From Albidovulum litorale (GTDB lineage: Bacteria > Pseudomonadota > Alphaproteobacteria > Rhodobacterales > Rhodobacteraceae): DNA of 64,000 nucleotides. Positions 34,949-43,610 of the stretch are shown here, one piece after another. Position 1 is the stretch's first letter, and each line of letters begins with the position of its first letter. The DNA is taken from assembly GCF_025751495.1 (NCBI RefSeq), contig NZ_JAOWKZ010000005.1, positions 62,001-126,000 of the forward strand, read 5' to 3'. A program made the position numbers and the translations under genes. Under the pieces are notes generated by a model. It worked only from the letters and a program-made list of their open reading frames with translations, had not been told where the DNA came from and did not search any database.

Positions 34949-35017
34949 CTTTGTCAGATCGCGCTGGCCATGTGGCCAGCCGCCCGCTAGAAAACCCCGA
35001 ACCAGTCAGAGGCCGAC

Positions 35018-36103
35018 ATGACCGACCCGATCCGCCCACAGCCCGGCATCATGGAGATCGCGCTTTATCAGGGCGGGGCGAGCCATGTGGCGGGCATCAC
35101 TGATGCGGTGAAACTGTCCTCGAATGAAAACCCGTTCGGCGCATCGGAGAAGGCGAGAGAGGCTTATATCCGCGCGGTGCACAACCTGCACCGCTACCCC
35201 TCCACCGATCATGCCAAGCTGCGCGAGGCGATTGGCGAGGTCCATGGGCTCGATCCTGCGCGGATCATCTGCGGCACCGGCTCGGACGAAGTCTTGCTGC
35301 TGCTCTGTCAGGCCTATGCCGGGCCGGGGGATGAGGTGATCTACACCCAGCACGGCTTCCTCATGTACCCGATCGCCGCGCGGTCGGTGGGGGCGGTGCC
35401 GGTGCAGGTGCAGGAACGCGACCGTACCGTCGATGTCGACGCGATCCTTGCCGCCGCGAACGAGAAGACAAAGATCGTCTTCATCGCCAATCCCAACAAT
35501 CCGACCGGTACGATGATCGGTGCGGGCGAGGTGGCACGGCTGGCCGATGGTCTGCCTGAACAGACGATTCTCGTCCTTGACGGGGCGTATGCCGAATTCG
35601 TCGAGGGCTTCGATGGCGGTGCGGCGCTCGCGACCGAGCGGCCGAATGTCTTCATGACCCGGACCTTCTCCAAGATCTACGGGCTTGGCGGGCTCCGGAT
35701 CGGTTGGGGCTATGGGGCGCAGGCGATCATCGACGTGCTGAACCGCATCCGCAATCCCTTCAACCTGTCGCATGGCCAGCTTGAGGCGGGCGAGGCGGCG
35801 GTGCGCGATCAGGATTTCGTCGCGAAATGCCGCGCGGAGAATGCGCGGATGCGGGTCTGGCTGGCCGAGGCGCTGGCTGAACATGGCGTGCCCTCGGACA
35901 CGTCCATGGCGAATTTCATCCTCGCCCGCTTCGCCGATGAGGCCGAGGCCACCGCCTGCGATGCCTTCTTGCAGTCCGAAGGGCTGATCGTGCGCCGTGT
36001 GGCAAGCTATGGCCTGCCGCATTGCTTGCGCATCACGATCGGGGACGAGGCCGCCTGTCGCCGGGTGGCGGCGGCGATTGCCAAGTTCAAGGGGCGCAAC
36101 TGA
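35018..36103 (+). CDS. hisC: Histidinol-phosphate/aromatic aminotransferase
   Basis: PLP-dependent class I/II aminotransferase of 361 residues. The PLP lysine is K219 in [16 protein letters not shown]. Also typical are [44 protein letters not shown] and [10 protein letters not shown]. HisC acts on histidinol phosphate in histidine synthesis; because the next gene, overlapping it by one base, is tyrA, this copy may also or mainly serve tyrosine/phenylalanine synthesis. First gene of the hisC-tyrA-extensin-like unit. Confidence 0.93.
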   Translation: MTDPIRPQPGIMEIALYQGGASHVAGITDAVKLSSNENPFGASEKAREAYIRAVHNLHRYPSTDHAKLREAIGEVHGLDPARIICGTGSDEVLLLLCQAYAGPGDEVIYTQHGFLMYPIAARSVGAVPVQVQERDRTVDVDAILAAANEKTKIVFIANPNNPTGTMIGAGEVARLADGLPEQTILVLDGAYAEFVEGFDGGAALATERPNVFMTRTFSKIYGLGGLRIGWGYGAQAIIDVLNRIRNPFNLSHGQLEAGEAAVRDQDFVAKCRAENARMRVWLAEALAEHGVPSDTSMANFILARFADEAEATACDAFLQSEGLIVRRVASYGLPHCLRITIGDEAACRRVAAAIAKFKGRN

Positions 36104-37023
36104 TGGCCGTGATCTATGACCGCGTTGCCCTGATCGGGCTCGGCCTTATCGCCTCGTCGATGGCCCATGCGATGAAGAAATGGGGTCTTGCGGGAAGCAT
36201 CGCGGGCTATGCCAAGACCGAGGCGACGCGCGAGGCGGCGCTGGAGCTTGGCTTCTGCGACGAGGTTTTCGCCACGGCGGGTGACGCGGTGAAGAACGCC
36301 GATCTCGTCATTCTTGCGGTGCCGGTCGGTGTGATGGGCGCGGTGGCGGCCGAGATCCGCCCGCATCTGAAACCCGGCGCGACCGTCACCGATGTCGGTT
36401 CGGTCAAGCAGGCCGTCGTCGAGGCGGTGGGACCGCATGTCCCCGACGGTGTCGATTTTGTCCCCGGCCACCCTCTGGCGGGGACGGAGCATTCCGGCCC
36501 CCGATCCGGCTTTGCCACGCTCTTTCAGAACCGGTTCACCCTCTTGACCCCCGGCGATGCCCGGCCCGAAGCGGTGGCACGGCTGCGCGCTCTTTGGGAA
36601 GGAATGGGTGCGCTTGTAGAGGAGATGGAAGCCGATCACCATGATCTGGTTCTCGCTGTCACCAGCCACACGCCGCATCTTATCGCTTACACGATGGTCG
36701 GCGTTGCCGATCACCTGCGGCGCGTGACCGAAAGCGAGGTCATCAAGTATTCCGCCGCAGGTTTCCGTGACTTTACCCGGATCGCCGCGTCAGACCCGAC
36801 GATGTGGCGCGATGTGTTCCTGACCAACAAGGAGGCGACGCTGGATATCCTCGGCCGCTTCACCGAGGAGCTGTTCGCACTGCAACGGGCGATCCGGATG
36901 GGCGACGGGGACGAATTGTTCAACTATTTCACCCGGACGCGGGCGATCCGCCGGGGCATCATCGAGGCGGGGCAGGATACGGCTGCGCCGGACTTTGGCC
37001 GCACGAAAGCCGACGGTCCATGA
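36103..37023 (+). CDS. tyrA: Prephenate/arogenate dehydrogenase
   Basis: NAD(P)-dependent oxidative decarboxylation of prephenate or arogenate in tyrosine synthesis. 306 residues. The Rossmann motif is RVALIGLGLIASSMAHAM; TDVGSVKQAVVEAV, FVPGHPLAGTEHSGP and LAVTSHTPHLIAY are the family signatures around the catalytic His residues. The ATG shares one base with the hisC stop (TGATG). No chorismate mutase or ACT domain is fused. Its stop overlaps the next start by 4 nt. Confidence 0.94.
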   Translation: MAVIYDRVALIGLGLIASSMAHAMKKWGLAGSIAGYAKTEATREAALELGFCDEVFATAGDAVKNADLVILAVPVGVMGAVAAEIRPHLKPGATVTDVGSVKQAVVEAVGPHVPDGVDFVPGHPLAGTEHSGPRSGFATLFQNRFTLLTPGDARPEAVARLRALWEGMGALVEEMEADHHDLVLAVTSHTPHLIAYTMVGVADHLRRVTESEVIKYSAAGFRDFTRIAASDPTMWRDVFLTNKEATLDILGRFTEELFALQRAIRMGDGDELFNYFTRTRAIRRGIIEAGQDTAAPDFGRTKADGP

Positions 37024-37820
37024 ACCGTCGGGTGGCGTGTCGGCTGGCTGTTGCGCTGGCAGCGATCTTGGTATTTGCCCCGGTCGGCAACGCCAATGCG
37101 CCGGAAATCTCTCCCCGCCCCATGCCTCGGCCGGTGCTGAAAGATGCGGTTGCTGTCGCGGCCGCCAGCCCGCTCGCAGCCTTCGCACCCGAGGTTTCAC
37201 TGCGCCCGGCCCGGCGCCCCGCCGGCCTGGCCGCGCCGGAGCGAGTCGAACGCGCCGTTTTCCGCACCCAGCCGCTGCCCGAAGTGACGACCGGCCGCAC
37301 GGGCGCACTCTGCGGTGATCCGGCCTTGAAGGGCAAGACTATCCCGCCGATCAAGGGCCGGCTGAACGGCTGCGGGCTGGAGGATGGCGTCAGTCTGATT
37401 TCCGTCTCTGGCGTGGCCCTGACCCAGCCCGCCGCGATGGATTGCAAGACCGCCAAAGCGCTTAAGCAATGGGTCGACGGTGGCGTCAAACCCGCGATCG
37501 GCAAGACGGGTGGCGGGGTCGCCGCCCTTCAGGTTGCGGCGGGTTACGTGTGCCGGGGCCGAAACAACGCCAAAGGCGCGAAGGTGTCTGAGCACGGCAA
37601 GGGGCGAGCTATCGACATCTCTGCAATCCTGCTGGCCAACGGCACGGCCATCACCGTGGAAAAGGGCTGGGCGTCAAAGAGCTACGGAAAACCGCTGGCC
37701 CGGATGCGCAAGGCGGCTTGCGGGCCGTTCAACACGGTGTTGGGTCCCGGTTCGGACCGCCATCACCACGACCACTTTCATCTGGATACGGCACGCGGGC
37801 GTGGGGCTTATTGCCGCTAG
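37020..37820 (+). CDS. Extensin-like (ExtD-type) exported protein
   Basis: A 266-residue exported protein with an N-terminal signal peptide (to about residue 26, GNANA). A Pro/Arg-rich linker follows (ISPRPMPRPVL, VSLRPARRPAG). The C-terminal extensin-like domain has SEHGKGRAIDISAI and DRHHHDHFHLD, whose Asp and His residues resemble the zinc ligands of MepA/DD-carboxypeptidase-type peptidoglycan hydrolases. Cys residues probably form disulfides in the periplasm. It overlaps tyrA by ATGA. Peptidoglycan processing is likely, by family analogy. Confidence 0.87.
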   Translation: MNRRVACRLAVALAAILVFAPVGNANAPEISPRPMPRPVLKDAVAVAAASPLAAFAPEVSLRPARRPAGLAAPERVERAVFRTQPLPEVTTGRTGALCGDPALKGKTIPPIKGRLNGCGLEDGVSLISVSGVALTQPAAMDCKTAKALKQWVDGGVKPAIGKTGGGVAALQVAAGYVCRGRNNAKGAKVSEHGKGRAIDISAILLANGTAITVEKGWASKSYGKPLARMRKAACGPFNTVLGPGSDRHHHDHFHLDTARGRGAYCR

Positions 37821-37874
37821 CTTTCGCGAAACGTCCTGTGAACACTGGCCCATCACATGTCTGTGCCGTGCGTT

Positions 37875-37897
37875 GGTTGGCCGGATGTCGGCCAACC
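37875..37897. terminator. Hairpin between convergent genes
   Basis: GGTTGGCC and GGCCAACC form a perfect 8-bp stem with a 7-nt loop, between the extensin-like gene and the small secreted protein gene on the opposite strand. No T-run follows. Confidence 0.5.
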
Positions 37898-37916
37898 GAT
37901 GGTTGAAGAGTCCACA

Positions 37917-38339
37917 TCATTTCAGGATGCAGATCCCGCGAATGGAAAACTTTCCGGACCGTTCCGGGTAGTCTTCCTCCCAAGGCTGTGAGCGCAAACC
38001 TCGCGTCTTCACCAGAACTCGCCCGTTGGATTGATTAAATATGTATTTAACTTCCACGTCTCCAACGCGATCAAGGCGATCATAATAGGTGATAATCAGA
38101 TCGTTTGATTTTCGCTCTAGTGTGCCCTGAGTCCCGGTCGCAACATTTGTCGCCGTTGCTTCGCTAATGCTGTGGGTGCTTTGAGGGGGAACAATGAGCA
38201 TGACAGCACGCTTGTTTCCGGCACCAGTGTAGTTAGTCATTTTGCAAGTCAATTCAGCGGCGTGGACCCCTGAAGCGGCGATAGCGTTCACGAGAATCGT
38301 CGCGATGGTGATGAGCAGTTTCACGATAGCACTCCGCAA
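37917..38339 (-). CDS. Small secreted protein of unknown function
   Basis: A 140-residue protein with a Sec signal peptide (to about residue 28, GVHAAE). The mature part has two Cys (LTCKMT near its start and RGICILK at the end), probably one disulfide, and is predicted to be beta-rich. No domain recognised. Base composition is clearly less GC-rich than the neighbours, with many A/T third positions (for example AAT, ATA, ACT), and the 187 bp upstream to 38526 are also AT-richer and hold no gene. This suggests recent acquisition. Confidence 0.68.
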   Translation of the reverse strand: MRSAIVKLLITIATILVNAIAASGVHAAELTCKMTNYTGAGNKRAVMLIVPPQSTHSISEATATNVATGTQGTLERKSNDLIITYYDRLDRVGDVEVKYIFNQSNGRVLVKTRGLRSQPWEEDYPERSGKFSIRGICILK

Positions 38340-38526
38340 GCAGGATATAGTGTTTTATCGACGCAGTTTACATTCGCAAAGACTGTAGAGGGATTCGCGA
38401 GAGCGGCATTGAGCGAAATCAAATGCAGGGCACGGATTGAAGACAGTTTGTCGCGGCCACTCTAAAATAGGAAATGTCATCTGGAGAATTGCGATCTGAG
38501 TTGATCCACGGCGTCAACCCCTGCAA

Positions 38527-39516
38527 TCAATTGTCCAAATAGAAAAGCGGCGCGGGTCCGAGCGGTACCGGACCGAGATTTATCCAACCCTCCTTAATGA
38601 CGAGGGGCAGGGTCAGTTCCGAGTTGCCATCGAGTTGTGCGAACCCGTCCAGGGCCTTTTCTACCGTCGGCGCGATTTCCGGCTTGATCAGTCCGAGCGC
38701 GGTTGCAAGGGGCAGGGCCCCGCGCCAGTCGCGGATTGTGAGCTCAAGGCGGCCTTCGGGCTGACCTGATCCCGCGATCTCGATCCGACCGGACGCGCTG
38801 ATCTGAACCGTTCCCCAGGTGAGTTCAGCCGAACGGATATCCGCAGCTGTAACGCTTAGCGGTTCTGCGGGAAGGTGCCGGTTCAGAGGATGATCGAGAG
38901 TCAGGATGGCGTCGAGCCGCACGTGACCACCCCCGGTCGGTAATCCGGCCTGAGTGAGGAGATCAGAGGGTTGCCCGGACAGCGACAGATCGAACACTTC
39001 CGCACCCACATCCTGTTCGGTTGCGGTGATGCCTTCGCGGATGGCGAGCCGAAGCTCTCGCGCAGTCGCACCCCAGCCATGATCAGAGGTCAGCGCAAGC
39101 TCGGTTCCCACCGACTGCGCCCGCTTCAGCGGAAGGTCAGGGTCGATGCCGAAAACGGCACTGGCGCGCAGGTCGCCGGACCTGATGGCAATCTCCTCGC
39201 GCCCGACCCGTAATGTCTGGTCCGGGGGTAAAGCCGCAATAATGTGGTGCGGTTTGTACGACAGCGCATAGACCTGAACCCTGGGTGCGGACCAATGCAC
39301 GGCGCCGTCAGCGCTGGTCAGTTGCAGGTTCTCGATGGCCAGGTCGAAGCGTGAGGGGAACCCCTCCAGCGTTACCTCGCCGTACTCGGCGCGACCTGCT
39401 GCGCGCAGGTCGGCCAAAGCCACCTCGGTCCCCTCCATCACGGCGCGGGACCCCACGGCCCAGTAGCCGCCATAGAAGATCGCGAAGGCCGCTGTCAGCC
39501 AGATTACCGCGCGCAT
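38527..39516 (-). CDS. DUF2125 domain protein
   Basis: A 329-residue protein with one N-terminal membrane segment or uncleaved signal (VIWLTAAFAIFYGGYWAVG), followed by a long beta-rich periplasmic domain typical of DUF2125, an alphaproteobacterial family of unknown function. Landmarks are AEYGEVTLEGFPSRFDLAI and VHWSAPRVQVYALSYKPHHI. The repeated beta structure recalls AsmA-like lipid-bridge proteins, an impression only. It is divergent from the ChaC-like gene, with 68 nt between the starts. Confidence 0.87.
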   Translation of the reverse strand: MRAVIWLTAAFAIFYGGYWAVGSRAVMEGTEVALADLRAAGRAEYGEVTLEGFPSRFDLAIENLQLTSADGAVHWSAPRVQVYALSYKPHHIIAALPPDQTLRVGREEIAIRSGDLRASAVFGIDPDLPLKRAQSVGTELALTSDHGWGATARELRLAIREGITATEQDVGAEVFDLSLSGQPSDLLTQAGLPTGGGHVRLDAILTLDHPLNRHLPAEPLSVTAADIRSAELTWGTVQISASGRIEIAGSGQPEGRLELTIRDWRGALPLATALGLIKPEIAPTVEKALDGFAQLDGNSELTLPLVIKEGWINLGPVPLGPAPLFYLDN

Positions 39517-39584
39517 GGGTCTTTTCTCCCGCAGGTCGATGCTGTTTACAGGGGCGGAACGGTAAGAGCCAGTGGGGCGCGGTG

Positions 39585-40124
39585 ATGAAATCTATGTGGG
39601 TCTTCGGCTATGGCTCGCTGATGTGGGAACCGGGTTTTGCCTATGCCGACCGGGTTCTGGGGCGGCTCGACGGCTGGCACCGGTCATTCTGCATGCGCTC
39701 GATCCACCATCGCGGCACGGTCGAGAAGCCGGGCCTGGTGCTGGCGCTGGACGCGGCCGATGGGGCGGCCTGCAACGGGGTTGCCTATTCGGTCAGGGCT
39801 GAGGACAGCGACGCCACGCTCGACTATCTGCGCGAGCGCGAACTGATTTCGTCGGCCTATCTGGAGAGGACGCTGCCGCTGGCGCTGACCGATGGCCGGA
39901 CCGTCGAGGCCGTGACCTATGTGATCGACCCTGATCACGTCCAGTATTGCGGCGGGCTGGCACTGGAGGAACAGGCCGGCATCATCGCGACAGCGGTCGG
40001 TGGACGGGGCCCGAACACCGACTATCTGTGGAACACGGCCGAGCATCTGCACGAGCTTGGCATCGCCGATCCTGACCTCGACTGGCTGGCGGAGCGTGTC
40101 AGGGCGCTCACAACTGCCACGTGA
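39585..40124 (+). CDS. ChaC-like gamma-glutamylcyclotransferase
   Basis: A 179-residue cytoplasmic protein of the ChaC/GGCT family, which breaks down glutathione to 5-oxoproline and Cys-Gly. The signature is WVFGYGSLMWEPGF at the N-terminus, followed by GWHRSFCMRSIHHRGT; the acidic residues in YLRERELIS include the likely catalytic Glu. It ends with the family's YLWNTAEHLHELGI. An ATG at 39594 is a possible alternative start. Second GGCT-fold protein in the window. Probably monocistronic. Confidence 0.9.
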   Translation: MKSMWVFGYGSLMWEPGFAYADRVLGRLDGWHRSFCMRSIHHRGTVEKPGLVLALDAADGAACNGVAYSVRAEDSDATLDYLRERELISSAYLERTLPLALTDGRTVEAVTYVIDPDHVQYCGGLALEEQAGIIATAVGGRGPNTDYLWNTAEHLHELGIADPDLDWLAERVRALTTAT

Positions 40125-40191
40125 TCGCCCCGCTTACGGCTTGTTAGCGGCCCCATCGCCGCCTATTGTCCGAAAAAACGAAGGGACAAGG

Positions 40192-41403
40192 GTGGCGATC
40201 CAGATGGACAAACCCGTGCGCGAGGCCGAGTTGTTCTTTTCCCAGCCGGTGCGGCAGATCGCAATGATGCTGCTGGTCTGCGCGCTGGTCGGGGCAGGGG
40301 GCTATGTGGCCTATGGGCCGATCTTTTCCATTTTCATTGCCAATCCATGGTTGAACGGTCTGATCCTCGGGGTCTTTGTCCTTGGTGTGCTGACCTGTTT
40401 CTGGCAGGTCGCGCAGCTTGTGCGCTCAGTAAGCTGGATCGAGGGATTCGCGGCCCATCGTCCGGGTCATGAAATCACCGTCCCGCCGCGGATGCTGGCG
40501 CCTCTGGCCGCGCTTTTGCGGTCGCGGGGCAAAAGGGGTGGCCAGATTTCATCCAGCTCCGCCCGGTCGATTCAGGATTCGGTTGCGACGCGGATCGACG
40601 AGGCGCGCGACATCACGCGCTATCTGACGAGCCTTCTGATCTTCCTCGGCCTCCTTGGCACCTTCTACGGCCTCGCGATCACGGTTCCCGCCGTTGTCGA
40701 TACGATCCGGGCGCTGGCCCCGCAGGAGGGCGAGACTGGGCTTGAGGTCTTCGACAAGCTGATGGGCGGGCTGGAAAAACAGCTTGGCGGCATGGGAACG
40801 GCGTTTTCCTCCTCCCTGCTCGGGCTGGCCGGGTCGCTGGTTGTCGGGCTTCTGGAACTGTTCGCCGGTCACGGCCAGAACCGCTTTTACCGCGAGTTGG
40901 AGGAGTGGCTGACCTCGTTCACGCGGCTGTCGTTTTCCGGCGGCGAGGCCGATGGCGGGATCGATCAGGAAACGGTTTCGGGTGTGCTCGACCACATGGC
41001 CGATCAGGTCGAAACCCTGCAGGAGATCCTGCGCCAGTCCGATGAGGGTCGCAGCGCGGTGAATGACCGGCTGGAGGAGCTTGCGACATCGGTCGAAGGG
41101 CTTACGCGGCAGCTGGAATCCGAGGTCGGCTCCATCGGTGTCCTGACCCATATCGCCGAAGGGCAGGAACGGCTGATCCGTATTATCGAAAAGGCGGCCG
41201 AGGACGAAAACGCCGGCGGCGTTTCCGGCGGCAGCGAGGCCGAAAGCCGGATGCGGCTGCGCTCGATCGATGTGCAGCTCCTGAAGCTGCTCGAAGAGGT
41301 TGCGGCTGGGCGGCAGGAAAGCATGGCCGATCTGCGCGGCGATCTTGCCGAACTGACCCGGGCCGTGCGGGCGCTTGGGCGGACCGACGCCCGGGGGGGC
41401 TAG
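40192..41403 (+). CDS. MotA/TolQ/ExbB-like channel protein with coiled-coil tail
   Basis: A 403-residue inner-membrane protein. Four hydrophobic segments are visible: about residues 22-45, 50-75, 145-170 (LLIFLGLLGTFYGLAITVPAVV) and 200-225 (GMGTAFSSSLLGLAGSLVVGLLELF). The last two hold the Thr/Gly-rich helices that line the ion path in MotA, TolQ and ExbB. The C-terminal ~170 residues are polar and heptad-like, a probable coiled coil. I used the GTG at 40192, preceded by AAGGGA; an ATG at 40204 is possible. It is followed after 3 nt by the MotB/OmpA-like partner. No flagellar, Tol or defence genes adjoin. Confidence 0.82.
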   Translation: MAIQMDKPVREAELFFSQPVRQIAMMLLVCALVGAGGYVAYGPIFSIFIANPWLNGLILGVFVLGVLTCFWQVAQLVRSVSWIEGFAAHRPGHEITVPPRMLAPLAALLRSRGKRGGQISSSSARSIQDSVATRIDEARDITRYLTSLLIFLGLLGTFYGLAITVPAVVDTIRALAPQEGETGLEVFDKLMGGLEKQLGGMGTAFSSSLLGLAGSLVVGLLELFAGHGQNRFYRELEEWLTSFTRLSFSGGEADGGIDQETVSGVLDHMADQVETLQEILRQSDEGRSAVNDRLEELATSVEGLTRQLESEVGSIGVLTHIAEGQERLIRIIEKAAEDENAGGVSGGSEAESRMRLRSIDVQLLKLLEEVAAGRQESMADLRGDLAELTRAVRALGRTDARGG

Positions 41404-41406
41404 GCC

Positions 41407-43032
41407 ATGGCGCTGACCAACGGGCGCGGCGGTCAACGGTTCTCGGCCAATATCTGGCCCGGCTTCGTCGACGCGATGACTGCGCTTCTGATGGTGCTGA
41501 TGTTCGTGCTGACGATCTTCATGATCGTGCAGTTCACCTTGCGCGAGACCATCGACAATCAGGATGACGAGCTTGCCGATCTGGCGCAGCAGGTGGCCGG
41601 GCTGGCCGATGCGCTCGGGCTGGAACGGGACCGGTCTACGGCGCTGGAGGGTGAGGTTGCCGGGCTGACCGCCGATCTCGACACGAGCCGGGCCGAGGCG
41701 GACCGGCAATCGGCGCTGATCGCCACGCTGACCCGGCAGGTCGAGGAGCGGGACAGCCAGCTATCCGAAGCCTCGGCCCGGATCACCTCGTTCGAAGCGC
41801 AGGTTGCGACGTTGCTTAGTGAACGTGACACTGCGCGAGGCGAGGCAGAGGTGCTGACGGCAGAGCGCGACGCCCTGTCGTCCGAACGCGATACACTGGT
41901 ATCCGAACGGGACGCGCTGAACCTTGCCATCGCCAAGGCGCGGTCCGAGATCGACGCCCAGGCGGAGGCCGCGCGCCTTGCCGCCGCGCGGAGGGAAGCC
42001 CTGGACGCGCTGGTTGCCGATCTGAAAGCACAAGGCGAGGAGGCGGCGGAAAAGCTGTCCGACGCCGAGGCCGCGCGCCTGACCGAGGCTGCTGCTGCCG
42101 CCGCCTTGCGCGAAAAGCTTCAGGGCGCCGAGGATGAACTGACCGCGATGACGCTGGCGCTGGAACAACAGCGCCGTCGCGCCGAAGAGACCCTGACCCT
42201 GCTGGCGGCCGCCAATGCGCGGGCCGGGGAGGAACTGAGCGAGGCCGAGCGGCAGAAGGTGCTTCTTGATACAGCGAACGAAGAGCTGGCCAAGGAAAAG
42301 GCGGCCTCGGCTGAGGCCGCGCGCAAGGTGGCGCTCTTGAACGAGCAGATCGTGGCGTTGCGCGGCCAGCTTGGCGCATTGCAGGACCTGATGGATGCCT
42401 CCGACGCCCGAGATGCCGAAGCCAAGGTGCAGATCGAGGCTTTGGGCACGCGGCTGAACTCCGCGCTCGCTCAGGTTGCGGCGGAACAGAAACGCCGGGC
42501 AGAGCTTGAGGAGGCGGAGAGGATCAGGCTGGAAGCCGAGGCTGCGGCGCTGAAGGAGGAAACCAAGGAACTGGCGCAATACCGGTCGGAATTCTTTGCC
42601 CGCCTCAGCAAGGTTCTGGAAGGCCGCGAGGGCGTGCGCGTCGTGGGCGACCGCTTCGTGTTCTCCTCTGAGGTGCTCTTTGAACCGGCTTCGGCCGATC
42701 TTGCGCCGGAAGGGCGCAGCCAGATTGCCGGCGTCGTTGCCACGCTGCAGGACGTGGCGGCCGAGATACCGCCCGAGGTGGACTGGATCATCCGGGTCGA
42801 CGGTCACACCGACAATGTCCCTTTGGCTGGGACGGGCCGTTACAGCGACAACTGGGAACTGAGTCAGGGGCGGGCCCTGTCGGTCGTGCGGTTCATGCAG
42901 GATGAGCTTGGCTTCCCGCCGAACCGGCTCGCCGCGACGGGGTTCGGTGAATATCACCCGGTGGCGGTGGGCGACAGCCCCGAGGCGCTGGCGCAGAACC
43001 GGCGGATCGAACTGAAACTGACGGAACGCTAG
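41407..43032 (+). CDS. MotB-like OmpA-domain protein with long coiled coil
   Basis: A 541-residue partner of the preceding channel protein. One N-terminal membrane segment (GFVDAMTALLMVLMFVLTIF) carries an Asp at the position of the proton-binding Asp of MotB/ExbD. Residues about 45-385 are an almost continuous Ala/Glu/Leu/Arg coiled coil. Residues about 420-541 form an OmpA-like peptidoglycan-binding domain (IIRVDGHTDNVPL, LSQGRALSVVRFM, ATGFGEYHP, NRRIELKL). The architecture implies an ion-driven complex that reaches across the periplasm to peptidoglycan. Its target is unknown. The unusually long coiled coil separates it from flagellar MotB. Confidence 0.85.
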   Translation: MALTNGRGGQRFSANIWPGFVDAMTALLMVLMFVLTIFMIVQFTLRETIDNQDDELADLAQQVAGLADALGLERDRSTALEGEVAGLTADLDTSRAEADRQSALIATLTRQVEERDSQLSEASARITSFEAQVATLLSERDTARGEAEVLTAERDALSSERDTLVSERDALNLAIAKARSEIDAQAEAARLAAARREALDALVADLKAQGEEAAEKLSDAEAARLTEAAAAAALREKLQGAEDELTAMTLALEQQRRRAEETLTLLAAANARAGEELSEAERQKVLLDTANEELAKEKAASAEAARKVALLNEQIVALRGQLGALQDLMDASDARDAEAKVQIEALGTRLNSALAQVAAEQKRRAELEEAERIRLEAEAAALKEETKELAQYRSEFFARLSKVLEGREGVRVVGDRFVFSSEVLFEPASADLAPEGRSQIAGVVATLQDVAAEIPPEVDWIIRVDGHTDNVPLAGTGRYSDNWELSQGRALSVVRFMQDELGFPPNRLAATGFGEYHPVAVGDSPEALAQNRRIELKLTER

Positions 43033-43148
43033 GCCGGACGCGGCCAAGGTTCAGATCGCCGGTCAGATCATGCTTTTCGGCACCGCGAAATCGGCGCTCG
43101 TGATACCTTCATCGAGATGCACCATAGCCGGTGTAAGTGGAGCCATGT

Positions 43149-43535
43149 ATGTCCAGAAAATACGTGACCAATGTCGACGGCGTTCCGCCGTCGCCGTCGC
43201 CGATCAGCAATGCTGTCGTGGTGGGAAACCAGTGCTGGATCAGCGGCCAGCTTTCGGTGGGGCCCGACGGGAAATACCAACCGGGCACGGCGCGCGAGGA
43301 GGCCGAACGCGCCTTCGCGCATGTCTTTAGGATCGCGGAAGCAGCTGGTTTTGCGCCAGCGGATATCGTCTATGTCGACATCGCCTTCATCGACCTGAAG
43401 GACGTGCCCGAAGTCAATGTGCTCTACGGATCGCTCTTTGCCGAGGGCCGTCGTCCGGCCCGGACGATCTATCAGGCGGCGGCACTGCCCTTTGGGGGCC
43501 GGATCAAGGTTCAGGCGGTGGCCGCCCGGTCGTGA
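43149..43535 (+). CDS. RidA/YjgF-family protein
   Basis: A 128-residue trimeric-type RidA-family protein. Members deaminate reactive enamines/imines formed by PLP enzymes. Typical features are NQCWISGQLSVGPDGKY, the central AERAFAHVFRIAEAAGF and the conserved Arg in RRPARTIYQAAALPFGG. The ATG at 43149 has GGAG upstream. It ends just before a bidirectional terminator shared with clpA. Substrate not readable from sequence. Confidence 0.9.
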   Translation: MSRKYVTNVDGVPPSPSPISNAVVVGNQCWISGQLSVGPDGKYQPGTAREEAERAFAHVFRIAEAAGFAPADIVYVDIAFIDLKDVPEVNVLYGSLFAEGRRPARTIYQAAALPFGGRIKVQAVAARS

Positions 43536-43579
43536 CGCGACCGACACCACCCGCGAGCGACCGCATTGACCGGAAATGA

Positions 43580-43604
43580 AAAGGCCCGCCGGGGGCGGGC
43601 CTTT
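43580..43604. terminator. Bidirectional terminator between RidA gene and clpA
   Basis: AAAGGCCCGCC and GGCGGGCCTTT form a perfect 11-bp stem with a 3-nt loop, with A and T runs on the two sides. It lies between the convergent RidA-family gene and clpA and can terminate both. Confidence 0.9.
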
Positions 43605-43610
43605 GATCTG

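Noticed and set aside
40192-43032. Zorya anti-phage defence system
   Set aside because: The MotAB-like pair resembles ZorAB in plan, but no ZorC, ZorD or ZorE-type gene is nearby; the following gene is a RidA-family protein.
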